From contig DLHW01000030.1 of assembly GCA_002483425.1 (NCBI GenBank), forward strand, positions 75,937 through 139,936: DNA of 64,000 nucleotides, given 5' to 3'. The DNA is from Methylococcaceae bacterium UBA7658. GTDB lineage: Bacteria; Pseudomonadota; Gammaproteobacteria; Methylococcales; Methylomonadaceae. This document shows, piece after piece, positions 18,690 through 28,298 of this stretch. Below the pieces are notes generated by a model. The model was given only the letters and a program-made list of their open reading frames with translations, was not told the DNA's origin and ran no database searches. Every line of letters begins with the position of its first letter. The first letter of the stretch is position 1. The position numbers and the translations under genes were made by a program.

Positions 18690-19562
18690 ATGAAATTAGT
18701 CACCTTTAGCCATAACAATTTCTCGCGTTTCGGTGCAGTCGTGGATGATGAGGTTGTCGATGGTGTCGGCGAAATCGACCTTCCGTCGGCCTTAGTTAAT
18801 TTTATTTCGGCGGGCGAGGCTGCGATTTCGTCCATGCAAAAAAGGATAGCGGGCGGAAAACACCGGATCCCGTTATCGGAAGTCAAATTGCAGGCGCCCA
18901 TTCCGCGTCCGGGAAAATATCTGGCGATCAGCCTGAATTATGCCGACCACATCCAAGAAACCGGGCGCGACAGACCGGAATTTCCCAGTTTTTTTACCAA
19001 ACAAAGCACCTGTGTGATTGGAAACGGCGACGCAATCCAACGCCCGAAGGTGTCCGACAAACTGGATTACGAAGGCGAGCTGGCATTTGTGATCGGCAAA
19101 CGCTGCCGTCATGTGCCGGTTGAAGAAGCTCATAAGGTTATTGCGGGATATACCATTGCCAATGATGTTTCAGTGCGCGACTGGCAGTTCCGCTCGCCAA
19201 CATTTACCGTCGGTAAATCGTTCGACACTTGCGGCCCGCTGGGGCCTTGGCTGGTGACGCGCGACGAAATCGACGACCCGCATAACCTGGACATCAAGAC
19301 CTGGGTTGACGGCGAATTGCGGCAGAATTCCAATACCCGCCACATGCTGTTTAACTGCTATGAGATGATTGCTTACTTATCGCAAGCCATGACGTTGGAG
19401 CCGGGCGATGTCATCAGCACCGGAACGCCCAGCGGCGTGGGCGTTAAGATGGAACCGCGCGGTTATTTAAAACCCGGACAGACGGTAACGGTTGAAATCG
19501 AGGGTATCGGCAGACTCAGCAATCCCGTAATTGAAGAGCCGCAGATTTCGTCATTTCTGTAA
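18690..19562 (+). CDS. Fumarylacetoacetate hydrolase family protein
   Basis: This 290-aa protein has the FAH fold, whose members hydrolyse or decarboxylate beta-diketo or 2-oxo acids using a divalent metal. It starts best at the ATG at 18690 (MKLVTFSHNNFSRFG), since the longer reading from 18672 needs a TTG. The catalytic domain begins near residue 75 (PRPGKYLAISLNYADHIQE). It contains DYEGELAFVIGKRC with the metal-binding acids, then TIANDVSVRDWQ, and ends with EPGDVISTGTPSGVGVK. The specific substrate cannot be inferred, and similar proteins include acylpyruvases and homoprotocatechuate-pathway enzymes. It converges with and overlaps the sensor kinase gene by 12 bases. Confidence 0.9.
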   Translation: MKLVTFSHNNFSRFGAVVDDEVVDGVGEIDLPSALVNFISAGEAAISSMQKRIAGGKHRIPLSEVKLQAPIPRPGKYLAISLNYADHIQETGRDRPEFPSFFTKQSTCVIGNGDAIQRPKVSDKLDYEGELAFVIGKRCRHVPVEEAHKVIAGYTIANDVSVRDWQFRSPTFTVGKSFDTCGPLGPWLVTRDEIDDPHNLDIKTWVDGELRQNSNTRHMLFNCYEMIAYLSQAMTLEPGDVISTGTPSGVGVKMEPRGYLKPGQTVTVEIEGIGRLSNPVIEEPQISSFL

Positions 19563-21161
19563 CACCACTCTTAATTTTAACTGTTTTTTTTGAGCAGAGT
19601 TAGAATCGCTCTCAGGCGTTTTGTTTCCGCCCTGAGCTTCCGGTAGATTAAAACTGACTATTACTTTCAACCCGCCAAACTGCGAAACGCCCAAACTGAG
19701 TTCCGCTCCGTACATCGCGGTAATCCTTTCGACAATCGAAAAGCCTAAGCCGCTGCCTTGCGCAGTTTGCGAGGTTTCGACGCAACGATGAAACCGCTTC
19801 AAGGAATTTTCGTATTGATCGGGCGGTATACCCGGCCCCGAATCCTCTACTTTAAATTGCAATTGATTGGCTTTATTTTCTAAAGAAATAAGTATTTGCC
19901 CGCCGGCAGGCGTGTATTTTATGGCGTTATCGATGATATTCCGGAGTAAAACCGTTATAAGTTGCGTATTGGCTAAAATCGGCGCCGCATTGTGCTCGAC
20001 GAATTCCAATTGGATTCGCTTCTTATGCGCGGCCGGTTCGAGTTCGGCGATCACCTGAATAATTTCCCGGTTGACCAAGGTGACTTCTTTCGCAAGGTAT
20101 TCTTTACCGGATTCGATCCGGGAAAAGGTCAGCAATTGCTGAACCATGTAAGTCATGCGATTAACAGCTTGGGTAATTCTTAACAACGCCTGTTTACGAA
20201 CCGCCTCGTCGGTCGTCCGCAACGCTACCTGGGCTTGCGTGAGCAAACCTGCCAACGGCGTCCGCAATTCGTGCGAGGCATCGGCGGTAAACCGGCGCTC
20301 ATGTTCGAATGCTTCCTCTAACTGAGAAAACAAATTATTGATTTCATTGACAACCGGCACCACTTCCTTAGGTAATAGTTTCGACGACAAAGGCTTAAGA
20401 TAACTTGCCTCCCGTTTCGACAATTGCCGTTCCAAACGGCTGAACGGTTTGAGGGAATAGCCGACGATAAACCAAATCACAATACCTAATAATGGCAAAC
20501 CGACCAAAAACTGCGTAACCAAATGGCTTGAAATGTCGTCGGTCAACTGGCTGCGAATCTCTTCTTTTTGCGCCACATGAATAACGTAATCGCCGCTCGC
20601 ATTGGTTACGCTGAACACGCGCCACAAGTGATCTTCAATAGATTTATCGCTGAACCCGCGAAGCGAAGTCGAAAAAGCAAACTTTGGCGCGCTTTCCGAA
20701 CGCAACAATAAGCCGTTCTCTCTCGACCATAATTGAAAAGCGATTTTCCGCTCGTACTTATGACCGAAGGCGTCGGTTTCCAATAATTCGTTGAAAATAT
20801 CCCATAACGGATCTTCATCGTGCGACTGTTTCGATCCTATTGCCGGAAATTTCTGAGTACCTTTGGAACGTAATAACAAGCCGTCGTTTTCGGATTTAAG
20901 CTGAAAGGCAATTTTCCGGTCCAATTCCAATCCTAACGCGTCGGTTTGAACCAGTTTTAATCGTTCTTCTAAAGCATTGTCCTGCGGCAAGCCTTCAAAG
21001 AAAGCCAGCAGCACTTTACCGGATTGCGCCAGTTCGGCATCGAACAGAGCAGCGACTTCATCGCGGGTTACCCGGTAATTAATAAACGCTGCAACCCCCC
21101 AAATTAACATGGAAGCAGTCAACAATGTTACCAGCAATCGTTGACGTAATGAGTAGTTCAT
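19551..21161 (-). CDS. Two-component sensor histidine kinase (QseC/PmrB type) with duplicated sensor segment
   Basis: This 536-aa inner-membrane kinase has TM1 at about 9-28, a periplasmic region to about 215, TM2 at 216-235 and a HAMP-like linker. The HisKA box is FTADASHELRTPLAG with phosphoacceptor His297. The HATPase domain has NIIDNAIKYTP, VEDSGPGIP and GSGLGFSIVERI. The periplasmic part is unusual: residues 72-126 and 128-187 are tandem copies, each with RKIAFQL, GLLLRS and a D-x-LW-x-xF ending. QseC-type sensors normally carry one such unit. The response regulator gene lies upstream with a four-base overlap. The signal is unknown; family members sense cations or pH-like cues. Confidence 0.92.
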   Translation of the reverse strand: MNYSLRQRLLVTLLTASMLIWGVAAFINYRVTRDEVAALFDAELAQSGKVLLAFFEGLPQDNALEERLKLVQTDALGLELDRKIAFQLKSENDGLLLRSKGTQKFPAIGSKQSHDEDPLWDIFNELLETDAFGHKYERKIAFQLWSRENGLLLRSESAPKFAFSTSLRGFSDKSIEDHLWRVFSVTNASGDYVIHVAQKEEIRSQLTDDISSHLVTQFLVGLPLLGIVIWFIVGYSLKPFSRLERQLSKREASYLKPLSSKLLPKEVVPVVNEINNLFSQLEEAFEHERRFTADASHELRTPLAGLLTQAQVALRTTDEAVRKQALLRITQAVNRMTYMVQQLLTFSRIESGKEYLAKEVTLVNREIIQVIAELEPAAHKKRIQLEFVEHNAAPILANTQLITVLLRNIIDNAIKYTPAGGQILISLENKANQLQFKVEDSGPGIPPDQYENSLKRFHRCVETSQTAQGSGLGFSIVERITAMYGAELSLGVSQFGGLKVIVSFNLPEAQGGNKTPESDSNSAQKKQLKLRVVLQK

Positions 21162-21850
21162 TCTTCAGCATTGGCATCAGAACCCGTATCGCCTTCTGAA
21201 TCTATAATATATCCTACACCCCTAACCGTACGGATAATGTTAGGGTCGAGTTTTTTCCGCAGATAATGAATATGGACTTCCACGGTATTGCTCTCGATGT
21301 CGGAACTCCATGAGTAAAGACTTTCTTCCAGGCGCGTACGCGACACCACCCTGCCAATGTTAGCCATCAAAAAACTGAGGATTTCGAATTCTTTCTGCGA
21401 GAGTTCGACTTTCTGAGTGTTATACGTGACCTGATGCGATGCCGGATCGAGCACAATGCCTTTGTGTTCAATCGTAGGTGAACTGCGGCCTTCATTGCGG
21501 CGGGCCAATGCGCGCAAACGGGCGCAAACCTCATCCAATTCGAACGGTTTTATCACAAAATCGTCCGCCCCGCTGTCCAGCCCTTCAACTCGGTCGGCAA
21601 CGGTATCTTTCGCGGTTAATACCAATACCGGCGTTTCGTCTTTACGCGCTCGCAACGCCCGCAGAATAGTTAATCCGTCCATATCGGGCAAATTCAGATC
21701 GAGCACCACCAACTCGTAGCAATTCATTTTCAGCGCTTCGTCGGCTAATTTGCCGTTCGTTAACCAATCGACCGCGTAGCCCTCCATTTTTAACCCGGCG
21801 GCTAAACCGTCGCCTAAAATTTCATCGTCTTCTACTAATAAAAGTCTCAT
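21158..21850 (-). CDS. Two-component response regulator, OmpR/PhoB family (QseB/PmrA type)
   Basis: This 230-aa transcription factor has a receiver domain (residues 1-115) with acidic pocket ED at 7-8, phosphoacceptor D51 in VVLDLNLPDMDG, the switch Thr in VLVLTAKDT and Lys in FVIKPF. The C-terminal winged helix (about 130-222) contains ELSQKEFEILSFLM and VEVHIHYLRKKLD. It is the first gene of a two-gene operon with the kinase, whose ATG overlaps its stop. The 150-base gap to divergent hemW should contain the promoter, perhaps autoregulated as in QseBC. Direct targets cannot be read from the sequence. Confidence 0.94.
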   Translation of the reverse strand: MRLLLVEDDEILGDGLAAGLKMEGYAVDWLTNGKLADEALKMNCYELVVLDLNLPDMDGLTILRALRARKDETPVLVLTAKDTVADRVEGLDSGADDFVIKPFELDEVCARLRALARRNEGRSSPTIEHKGIVLDPASHQVTYNTQKVELSQKEFEILSFLMANIGRVVSRTRLEESLYSWSSDIESNTVEVHIHYLRKKLDPNIIRTVRGVGYIIDSEGDTGSDANAEE

Positions 21851-22014
21851 AAGATTTTTAATTTGTTTATTGCAACCGGAACAAGCTATACAACAAAAGT
21901 TAACCTTATCTTAAGACGTATATTTCGGCTTAAGAATCTTTATGATCGGATCAATAATGCGAATCGCCTCTGCCTAATGGTAAACTCAACCGCCATAATA
22001 TAAAACCTTTGATT

Positions 22015-23154
22015 ATGCAATTACCTCCCCTCAGCTTGTATGTTCACATCCCCTGGTGTATCAAAAAATGCCCGTATTGCGATTTTAATTCTCATGCCGT
22101 AAAAGCCGGTTTACCCGAAACAACGTATATCGGCGCGCTTTTAAACGATTTAGCTGAAGACATGGATCGTTTCAATATAAACCGGCCCTTACAGAGCATT
22201 TTTATCGGCGGCGGCACTCCGAGCTTGTTCTCGCCCGAGGCGATTAACAAGTTGTTGGAGGGAATTAAACAACGCGCTGTAGTGGCCGAAGGGGTTGAAG
22301 TCACTTTAGAAGCCAACCCCGGCACGTTTGAAAGCACAAAATTTGCAGAGTTCAACGCACTGGGCATCAACCGCTTATCGATTGGCATTCAAAGCTTTCA
22401 TGACAACTTGTTAACCAAACTCGGCCGCGTCCACAACCAAAACGAAGCCATTAGAGCGGCGGAAATCGCGCATCTATCAGGATTTAACAACTTCAATCTC
22501 GACTTGATGTTCGGCTTGCCGGGCGCCAAACCAGGCGATAGCGAAAACGATGCCGCTACAGCGATTGCCCTTGCACCCGCCCATATTTCTTTCTATCAAT
22601 TAACCCTGGAACCGAACACCTGGTTCCATAAATTTCCACCCAAACTACCCGACGACGAATTCATTTTCGCCACGCAGCAAAATTGCCAACGCCTGTTGGC
22701 GGAAAACGGTTACGCACAATACGAAATCTCCGCTTACGGAAAACCGGATAAACAGTGCCGCCATAACCTTAATTATTGGCAATTCGGCGACTATTTGGGC
22801 GTCGGCGCCGGGGCCCACGGCAAAATCGCAACGCGTTTACCCGGCCGGATTATCAGGACCGCCAAAGCCAAAAATCCGGAAAGCTATTTGAATAACCCGG
22901 CAGATAACCGCAATGATCAAATGATCGCGGTCGACGAATTACCGTTGGAATTCGTCATGAACCAGTTACGGCTGCGAAAAGGATTTACCTTAGACCATTA
23001 TCAAAACATGACCGGCTTGGCTGCGGCTAGCTTGGAACCTGCATTGTCCGATTGCCGGCAACAAGGTTTGATCAGCTTGGAAAACAGCTATTATTCCTGT
23101 TCCGATAAGGGTTGGAATTTTTTAGATAGTGTTTTAGAGAAATTTTTTCCATAA
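22015..23154 (+). CDS. hemW: Radical SAM heme chaperone HemW
   Basis: HemW is a radical-SAM protein related to oxygen-independent coproporphyrinogen III oxidase. It binds heme and helps insert it into respiratory proteins and does not itself decarboxylate coproporphyrinogen. The ATG at 22015 gives 379 aa beginning MQLPPLSLYVHIPWCIKKCP; the TTG six bases earlier is less likely. The 4Fe-4S motif CIKKCPYC is at about residue 15, followed by GGGTPSLF near 65, EANPGTFE and the HemN C-terminal domain from about 290 (QLRLRKGFTLDHY). The short HemW-type N-terminus without the extra HemN segment supports HemW over HemN. In many gammaproteobacteria it follows rdgB; here it is single. Confidence 0.93.
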   Translation: MQLPPLSLYVHIPWCIKKCPYCDFNSHAVKAGLPETTYIGALLNDLAEDMDRFNINRPLQSIFIGGGTPSLFSPEAINKLLEGIKQRAVVAEGVEVTLEANPGTFESTKFAEFNALGINRLSIGIQSFHDNLLTKLGRVHNQNEAIRAAEIAHLSGFNNFNLDLMFGLPGAKPGDSENDAATAIALAPAHISFYQLTLEPNTWFHKFPPKLPDDEFIFATQQNCQRLLAENGYAQYEISAYGKPDKQCRHNLNYWQFGDYLGVGAGAHGKIATRLPGRIIRTAKAKNPESYLNNPADNRNDQMIAVDELPLEFVMNQLRLRKGFTLDHYQNMTGLAAASLEPALSDCRQQGLISLENSYYSCSDKGWNFLDSVLEKFFP

Positions 23155-23336
23155 ACCCATCGTTATTAAACCGTCGATACTTGATGCGCCGACACTTTGC
23201 CGGGCAAAAGTTTAAGCAGCTTTTCGCAGCAATTCGTAGTCTAGGGACGACTAATACCCATTGAGAGAATGAAGGCGCTTGCGTTTACACCCACAGGACA
23301 GCAGGAAAATATCTAGTTTGAGCGCAGCTTTCTCCA

Positions 23337-25223
23337 TCACAACTCTACACGAATGCCGATCTCAATAACCCGGTCGACCGGAATTTTAAAAAATTCGATT
23401 GCGCTAGAGGAGTTATGGAAAAGGAATGATGAAATCGGCCTGCGCCAAGCGGGCATTGGGCTGTTACGGCGAAACGAGATAAATTCCCGGCCGACGAAAA
23501 ACGAAACTTTTCTGGGATTAGTATCTAAGCCTTGCTGCATACAAAGCTCGAGCGCCCGCCTAACGTCCTGCGGCTGTTTAAAACCGAAATAGAGTTTTAC
23601 CCGGTAAAATTGATGATTGGCGCCGTACGACCGTATCTTAACCCGTTGCGCTTCGTCCACATAAGGCTCGTCTTTGGTGACAATACTCAATACAATTATT
23701 TGTTTATGCAGAACATGATTGTGTTCGAGATTATGTAAGAACACATGCGGCAAGCCGTGTAAGCTGCGAGTCATATAAATCGCGGTGCCAGGCGCAATAA
23801 CCGGTACGCTGCCTTGCATTGCCGCTTCCAAGTCCTCGAATAACACCCGCTTTCTATCGTGATGTTCCATGAGCAACTGCCGGCCTTTTATCCAAGTTGT
23901 TATTATCAAAAACAATACCGTGGCGACCACCAGCGGCAGCCAGCCTCCGGTTGGAATTTTGATGCTATTGGAGGAAAAAAACAGCAGGTCGATAGCCAAA
24001 AAGCCGGACAGGAAAGTGACGCTGACTGGCGTATTCCACTTCCACAGCGCCTTAATGACGATAAAGGCTAAAATGGTATCGACTATCATGGTGCCGGTGA
24101 CGGCGATGCCATAAGCCGAAGCAAGGGCGGACGAAGATTGGAAGCTCAGTACCAATACAAACACCATGAACATCAGCATCCAGTTAACGGCGGGGACGTA
24201 GACTTGCCCCATTTCGCCCCCGGAAGTGTGGAAAATATCCATGCGCGGGCAATAACCGAGCTGTATGGCTTGCCGGGTAACGGAGAACGCCCCGGATATG
24301 ACGGCTTGCGAAGCGATAACGGTCGCCAATGTCGATAAAATCAACAGCGGGTACATCGCCCACGTTGGAGCTAGCAAATAGAACGGGTTTTCGATGGCTT
24401 TCGGGTCGCCGATCAACAAAGCGCCCTGCCCGAAATAGTTGAGCAGCAAGGCGGGAAATACGAAGCCGAACCAGGCGTAGCGGATGGGTACCAAGCCGAA
24501 ATGCCCCATGTCGGCATAGAGGGCTTCCGCTCCGGTGATGGCGAGCACCACCGCGCCCATAATCAAAAAGCCTTTCCAGCCTAATTCCCAAAGGATATGC
24601 ACGGCATGGTAGGGGTTAATGGCCGCCAGTACGCCTGGTTCGTGGATCATGTTGATGATGCCCAAGACCGCCAACACAACGAACCAAAAACACATGACCG
24701 GCGCGAAGATTTTGCCGACCTGTCCCGTCCCTTTTGACTGCATGACAAACAAGCCGAACAGCACGACCAGTGTAATCGGAATCACATAGTTATCCAGTTT
24801 GGGCGCGATGATTTGCAAGCCTTCCACCGCGCTGAGCACCGAAATGGCGGGCGTGATGATGCTGTCGCCGTAAAAGAGACATGCCCCCAGTAAACCTAAG
24901 GTGGTAATAAAAACCATGCGTTTTGGGTTGTCGCGCGATCCGTGCAACGCCAGCGACATCAGCGCCATGATGCCGCCTTCGCCTTTATTATCGGCGCGCA
25001 TGATAAAAATGGCGTATTTAATGGTCACGACCAAGGTTAACGACCAGAATATTAAAGATAAAACACCGGTGACATGCTCACGGTCGATGGGAATACCGGA
25101 ATGAAAAACTTCCTTTAGGGCGTATAAAGGACTGGTGCCGATATCGCCGAAAACCACACCGATTGCTCCTAAAGCAAGACTTACCAGTTTTTCTTTAGAT
25201 TGGCGCTGAGAATGTGTGGACAT
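23337..25223 (-). CDS. kup: Kup-type low-affinity potassium transporter
   Basis: This is a potassium/proton symporter of the KUP/HAK family. The ATG at 25223 gives 628 aa starting MSTHSQRQSKEK; a TTG at 25244 would add seven residues and has poorer context. The N-terminal signature LALGAIGVVFGDIGTSPLYALKE is followed by about twelve membrane helices to residue 430. These contain GEGGIMALMSLALHG, GDSIITPAISVLSAVEG and TGAEALYADMGHFG. A cytoplasmic C-terminal domain follows (about 440-628). Length and motifs are standard. It is flanked by hemW (convergent) and a DedA-family gene on the same strand 55 bases upstream. Confidence 0.96.
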   Translation of the reverse strand: MSTHSQRQSKEKLVSLALGAIGVVFGDIGTSPLYALKEVFHSGIPIDREHVTGVLSLIFWSLTLVVTIKYAIFIMRADNKGEGGIMALMSLALHGSRDNPKRMVFITTLGLLGACLFYGDSIITPAISVLSAVEGLQIIAPKLDNYVIPITLVVLFGLFVMQSKGTGQVGKIFAPVMCFWFVVLAVLGIINMIHEPGVLAAINPYHAVHILWELGWKGFLIMGAVVLAITGAEALYADMGHFGLVPIRYAWFGFVFPALLLNYFGQGALLIGDPKAIENPFYLLAPTWAMYPLLILSTLATVIASQAVISGAFSVTRQAIQLGYCPRMDIFHTSGGEMGQVYVPAVNWMLMFMVFVLVLSFQSSSALASAYGIAVTGTMIVDTILAFIVIKALWKWNTPVSVTFLSGFLAIDLLFFSSNSIKIPTGGWLPLVVATVLFLIITTWIKGRQLLMEHHDRKRVLFEDLEAAMQGSVPVIAPGTAIYMTRSLHGLPHVFLHNLEHNHVLHKQIIVLSIVTKDEPYVDEAQRVKIRSYGANHQFYRVKLYFGFKQPQDVRRALELCMQQGLDTNPRKVSFFVGREFISFRRNSPMPAWRRPISSFLFHNSSSAIEFFKIPVDRVIEIGIRVEL

Positions 25224-25278
25224 AGGGGAATTCCATTTGGACAAGATAAAGAGTGCGGAAATTTTATTAGCTGCAGGC

Positions 25279-25926
25279 TTATAGGGGTTTTAAAAAATGT
25301 CGGCGGCTAAATTGATACAACAAGGGGAGCAATGAAATAACGACAATACCTAGAATTACAAGATCGAAATTCCGTTTCACAATCTCTAAATTACCGAATA
25401 GATAACCCAGCGTAATTAAACCGCCAACCCATAAACAAGCACCGAGGATACAAAAAATCAAATACCGGGGGTAATGCATGTTGCCAGCACCCGCCACAAA
25501 GGGCGCAATCGTCCGGACAATCGGAATAAACCGGGCCATGATGACCGTTCTGCCGCCGTATTTGTCGTAATAAGCTTCAGTATGACCAATATATTCCCGT
25601 TTGAAAAAGCCTATCTTTTCGCGGGCTTTTATTTTCTCGCCGAAAAACTTGCCCACTGCATAATTCACGTTGTCGCCCGCCAATGCCGCGATAATTAACA
25701 GTAGAATCGAAACATAAACGTTGAGTTGACCGGTGCTGGCTTCCAGTGCGCCGACCGCGAACAGCAAAGAATCGCCGGGCAGCAAGGGCAAAACCACCAA
25801 TCCGGTTTCGCAAAAAATTATCAGAAATAAGATGGCGTAAGTGAACGTGCCGTATTGCGACAAAATACCGGCAAGGTGGACGTTGAGATGGATAAAAAAA
25901 TCGAAAATTTGAGCAAAAATATCCAT
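25279..25926 (-). CDS. DedA/VTT-domain membrane protein
   Basis: This 215-aa inner-membrane protein is of the DedA family (VTT/SNARE-associated fold). Family members act in lipid-carrier (undecaprenyl phosphate, phosphatidylethanolamine) translocation and membrane homeostasis. The family hallmarks are FCETGLVVLPLLPGDSLLF near residue 40 with the conserved Glu and Asp, then GDNVNYAVGKFFGEK and the FARFIPIVRTIAPFVAGAG-like amphipathic segment (AGAGNMHY) near 140. Five to six hydrophobic segments are seen. The precise subfamily (DedA, YqjA, YghB) cannot be told. It lies upstream of kup on the same strand, but no functional link is evident. Confidence 0.92.
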   Translation of the reverse strand: MDIFAQIFDFFIHLNVHLAGILSQYGTFTYAILFLIIFCETGLVVLPLLPGDSLLFAVGALEASTGQLNVYVSILLLIIAALAGDNVNYAVGKFFGEKIKAREKIGFFKREYIGHTEAYYDKYGGRTVIMARFIPIVRTIAPFVAGAGNMHYPRYLIFCILGACLWVGGLITLGYLFGNLEIVKRNFDLVILGIVVISLLPLLYQFSRRHFLKPL

Positions 25927-26164
25927 TAAGCTTTAAGACAAGTCATTATACCAGCGCGCTATTGTATATAACTTTACCGGCTCATGTAAAAAATTCATAA
26001 CTATCATTCAATTAGCTTTTATTGTTCCGGGCTTTAAGACCAAAGCGACGGCGCTAAACGAGCCGAAGTGCATAAGCTTCTACCAGTTTAAGCTAAATAA
26101 CGATGCTTGATAAGGCCGGACAATGCGTTATGTAGGTACTTAAATTGTTTAAGGAATTAGCCGC

Positions 26165-26575
26165 TTACTCTTCGACGGTCACAAATGCAATTTTGCTAAT
26201 GCCTGCATGTTGTACGGTGGCCATGATTTCGGCGATTTTTTTATAGACCGACGCTTGATCGGCATAAAGATGGACGGCAACCTCTTTATTTTTCGCCAAT
26301 TCGTTTTTCAAAACCGGCTCCAAAGCAGCCAAACTGTCGATCTTTTGTTTATTTAAGGTAATATTTCCGGCGGCGTCGATTCCGAGCTGTAACGGCTGGT
26401 CCTCTACATTGGCCGCGGTTTCCGCCGTCTTAGGCAGTTTCACATGCACCGATTGCGTAAGCAACGGCGCCGTCACCAGCAAAATAATCACCAAAACCAG
26501 CATCACATCGACCAGCGGCGTGACATTGATTTCGCTCATTGCACTTTCATTTTCCGATTGCGGTTTAAAAGCCAT
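26165..26575 (-). CDS. exbD: Biopolymer transport protein ExbD/TolR
   Basis: This is a component of the proton-driven motor that energises TonB. The 136-aa protein has a short cytoplasmic N-terminus ending EINVTPLVDVMLVLVIILLV, which includes the membrane helix with the essential aspartate (in PLVDVML). The periplasmic domain contains KEVAVHLYADQASVYKKIAEI and a conserved C-terminal strand (KIAFVTVEE). It is the last gene of tonB-exbB-exbD, 13 bases after exbB. Adjacent tonB indicates an Exb rather than a Tol-Pal role. Downstream to 25927 lies a 238-base gap without a recognisable gene. Confidence 0.93.
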   Translation of the reverse strand: MAFKPQSENESAMSEINVTPLVDVMLVLVIILLVTAPLLTQSVHVKLPKTAETAANVEDQPLQLGIDAAGNITLNKQKIDSLAALEPVLKNELAKNKEVAVHLYADQASVYKKIAEIMATVQHAGISKIAFVTVEE

Positions 26576-26588
26576 GACGAGTCCTTTA

Positions 26589-27245
26589 TTAATGCGGATC
26601 GGAACTCAATGCGGCATGCATAAAGCTGACGACGAAATTTTCCAACGCCGACCGTTGCACTTTGACCCGGCGTAGAAAAAAGTTATAAGCCAGTACGGCC
26701 GGCACGGCGACGGCAATACCGATGGCGGTGGCGACTAGCGCGTCGCCGATCGGTCCGGCCACGACATCCAAACTGGTCGAACCGCTCGCCGTGATTTCGT
26801 GCATGGCGTGCATGATGCCCAATACGGTGCCGAATAAGCCGACAAAAGGCGCCGTGCTGCCGATACTGGCCAATATGGTCAAGCCGCTTTCCATGCTGCG
26901 CTCCTCTTGTTGCATTTGCGTTAGCAAAGCGTGTTCCAATAAATCGCTGGTTGTGCCCCGGTACTTAAGACTTTTAGATGACGGCAACCGGCTTTCGGTA
27001 AGCCACGCTAACCCTTTTTTTGCAATACGCGCCTGCGGCCCTTTAAACGAACTGTCCGGAAAAGCTTCGGCTTCCGAAAGCGAATTGGCGTTCCAAAATG
27101 CGCTATCGAAGCGTTTGTTCCAGGAGCTGTTTTTCCAAAACTGCCAAGTTTTGTAAATAATGAGCGTCCAGGTTACTACCGAAAAACCGAGCAGAGTATA
27201 GAGTGTGCCGTCAACAACGGCGGCGGGTGAACTGTGGTAAAGCAT
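26589..27245 (-). CDS. exbB: Biopolymer transport protein ExbB (MotA/TolQ/ExbB proton channel)
   Basis: This is the proton-channel subunit that forms the pentamer around ExbD. In the 218-aa protein the first membrane helix is at about 16-33 (LLGFSVVTWTLIIYKTW). The large cytoplasmic loop carries MESGLTILASIGSTAPFVGL, leading into TM2 with GTVLGIMHAM. TM3 follows with VAGPIGDALVATAIGIAVAVPAVLAYN, which holds the conserved Thr. Similarity and gene order identify it as the TonB-linked member. The 60-base gap from tonB contains a possible ribosome binding site but no separate promoter that I can see, so the three genes are likely co-transcribed. Confidence 0.93.
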   Translation of the reverse strand: MLYHSSPAAVVDGTLYTLLGFSVVTWTLIIYKTWQFWKNSSWNKRFDSAFWNANSLSEAEAFPDSSFKGPQARIAKKGLAWLTESRLPSSKSLKYRGTTSDLLEHALLTQMQQEERSMESGLTILASIGSTAPFVGLFGTVLGIMHAMHEITASGSTSLDVVAGPIGDALVATAIGIAVAVPAVLAYNFFLRRVKVQRSALENFVVSFMHAALSSDPH

Positions 27246-27305
27246 GACGATTTCCTATATTAAACTGAGCAATAAAAACCTAAGGCGTCAGACAATCTGT
27301 CAACC

Positions 27306-28103
27306 TTATCGCATTAATTTAAATGACAACACTTGAACGGCCCGTTGCGCCACCGGACTGCCGTTGACAATCTTTTGTTTAAACTTCCATTTCCTAATCG
27401 CATCCAGGGCGGCATCTTCAAACATTCCGGCAGGCGAAGCCCCCACCACGGCCGGATTTGAAACGCTACCCGATGCAGTCACCGTAAATTCGATTTTAAC
27501 CCAGCCTTCTATTCGGCGGCTCATAGCGCGCGCAGGATAGGACGGTTTCACCCTCACCAAAGGAACAACGCCGGAACTACCGCCCTTCGGATTACCCCCG
27601 TCGCCCGATTTAGCGGCAGCCGGTTTTTTAGCCGGCGCAGTTTGGCTTTTTGCCGAAGTCAAAGGCGCATTTTGAAACGGATTTACCAATTTAGGCGGGA
27701 TATAAGGCTCCGGTTTAACAGGTGATTTCGTCACCGTTTTCGGTACGGCAATATCCCCCGTTTTAGGTAAAACCGTTTCCTTTTTCTTTACCGGCGGTTT
27801 AGGCTCTTGCTTTTTTAGCAAAGGTTTCGGCGGTTGCGCTTTCTTGGGCGGCGGTGCGGGTTTAGGCGGCGCCGGTTTCTGCGGTACGGGTTTTACGATG
27901 TCTTCTTTAGGTTTAACTTGAGCGACTAAAGCGACTTCCATCACTTTAATGGGAGCAATTTTTTTGTCTGTATCCACGGGTTGGTTTAATAAGCCGACCA
28001 GCCACATATGCAACAAAACGACACAAACCGATATTAAACCGGCAAAAAAGCGTTGGTCCGCTTCGCCGGTTGCTATCTCTATAATAGACGGTTTTGTTTG
28101 CAC
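27306..28103 (-). CDS. tonB: TonB energy-transducing protein
   Basis: TonB couples the ExbBD motor to outer-membrane receptors. The 265-aa protein begins at a GTG at 28103 (reading MQTKPSIIEIATGE). It has an N-terminal membrane anchor (about 19-36). A long periplasmic Pro/Lys-rich stretch (about 65-160, many KP, PPK and PKP repeats) leads to the C-terminal TonB domain (VRVKPSYPARAMSRRIEGW to the end), which contacts TonB boxes. First gene of tonB-exbB-exbD. No TonB-dependent receptor is encoded nearby, so the substrate (iron-siderophore, copper-methanobactin or other) cannot be inferred. The upstream gap to 28298 has no clear Fur box that I can identify. Confidence 0.92.
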   Translation of the reverse strand: MQTKPSIIEIATGEADQRFFAGLISVCVVLLHMWLVGLLNQPVDTDKKIAPIKVMEVALVAQVKPKEDIVKPVPQKPAPPKPAPPPKKAQPPKPLLKKQEPKPPVKKKETVLPKTGDIAVPKTVTKSPVKPEPYIPPKLVNPFQNAPLTSAKSQTAPAKKPAAAKSGDGGNPKGGSSGVVPLVRVKPSYPARAMSRRIEGWVKIEFTVTASGSVSNPAVVGASPAGMFEDAALDAIRKWKFKQKIVNGSPVAQRAVQVLSFKLMR

Positions 28104-28298
28104 TCGGTAAGACTAATGAAATTGTCATGCCTCAAATGAGGCGTCAAAACTGGCAATTTTAACTGACTACTCGTGGAGTTCCAATATTAAGATCATCGAA
28201 ATAAAAAACGAAATGAAATCAAGCTCCAAAAAAGGAATTTTTCCTGGAGATTTTTGACATTCATTGAAGTAATCTTCCGGGTGCGAAACTACTCTGTT

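Noticed and set aside
23337..25244. Longer Kup start at a TTG (25244)
   Set aside because: The ATG at 25223 has the usual N-terminus and a purine-rich site upstream; the extra seven residues add nothing typical of the family.
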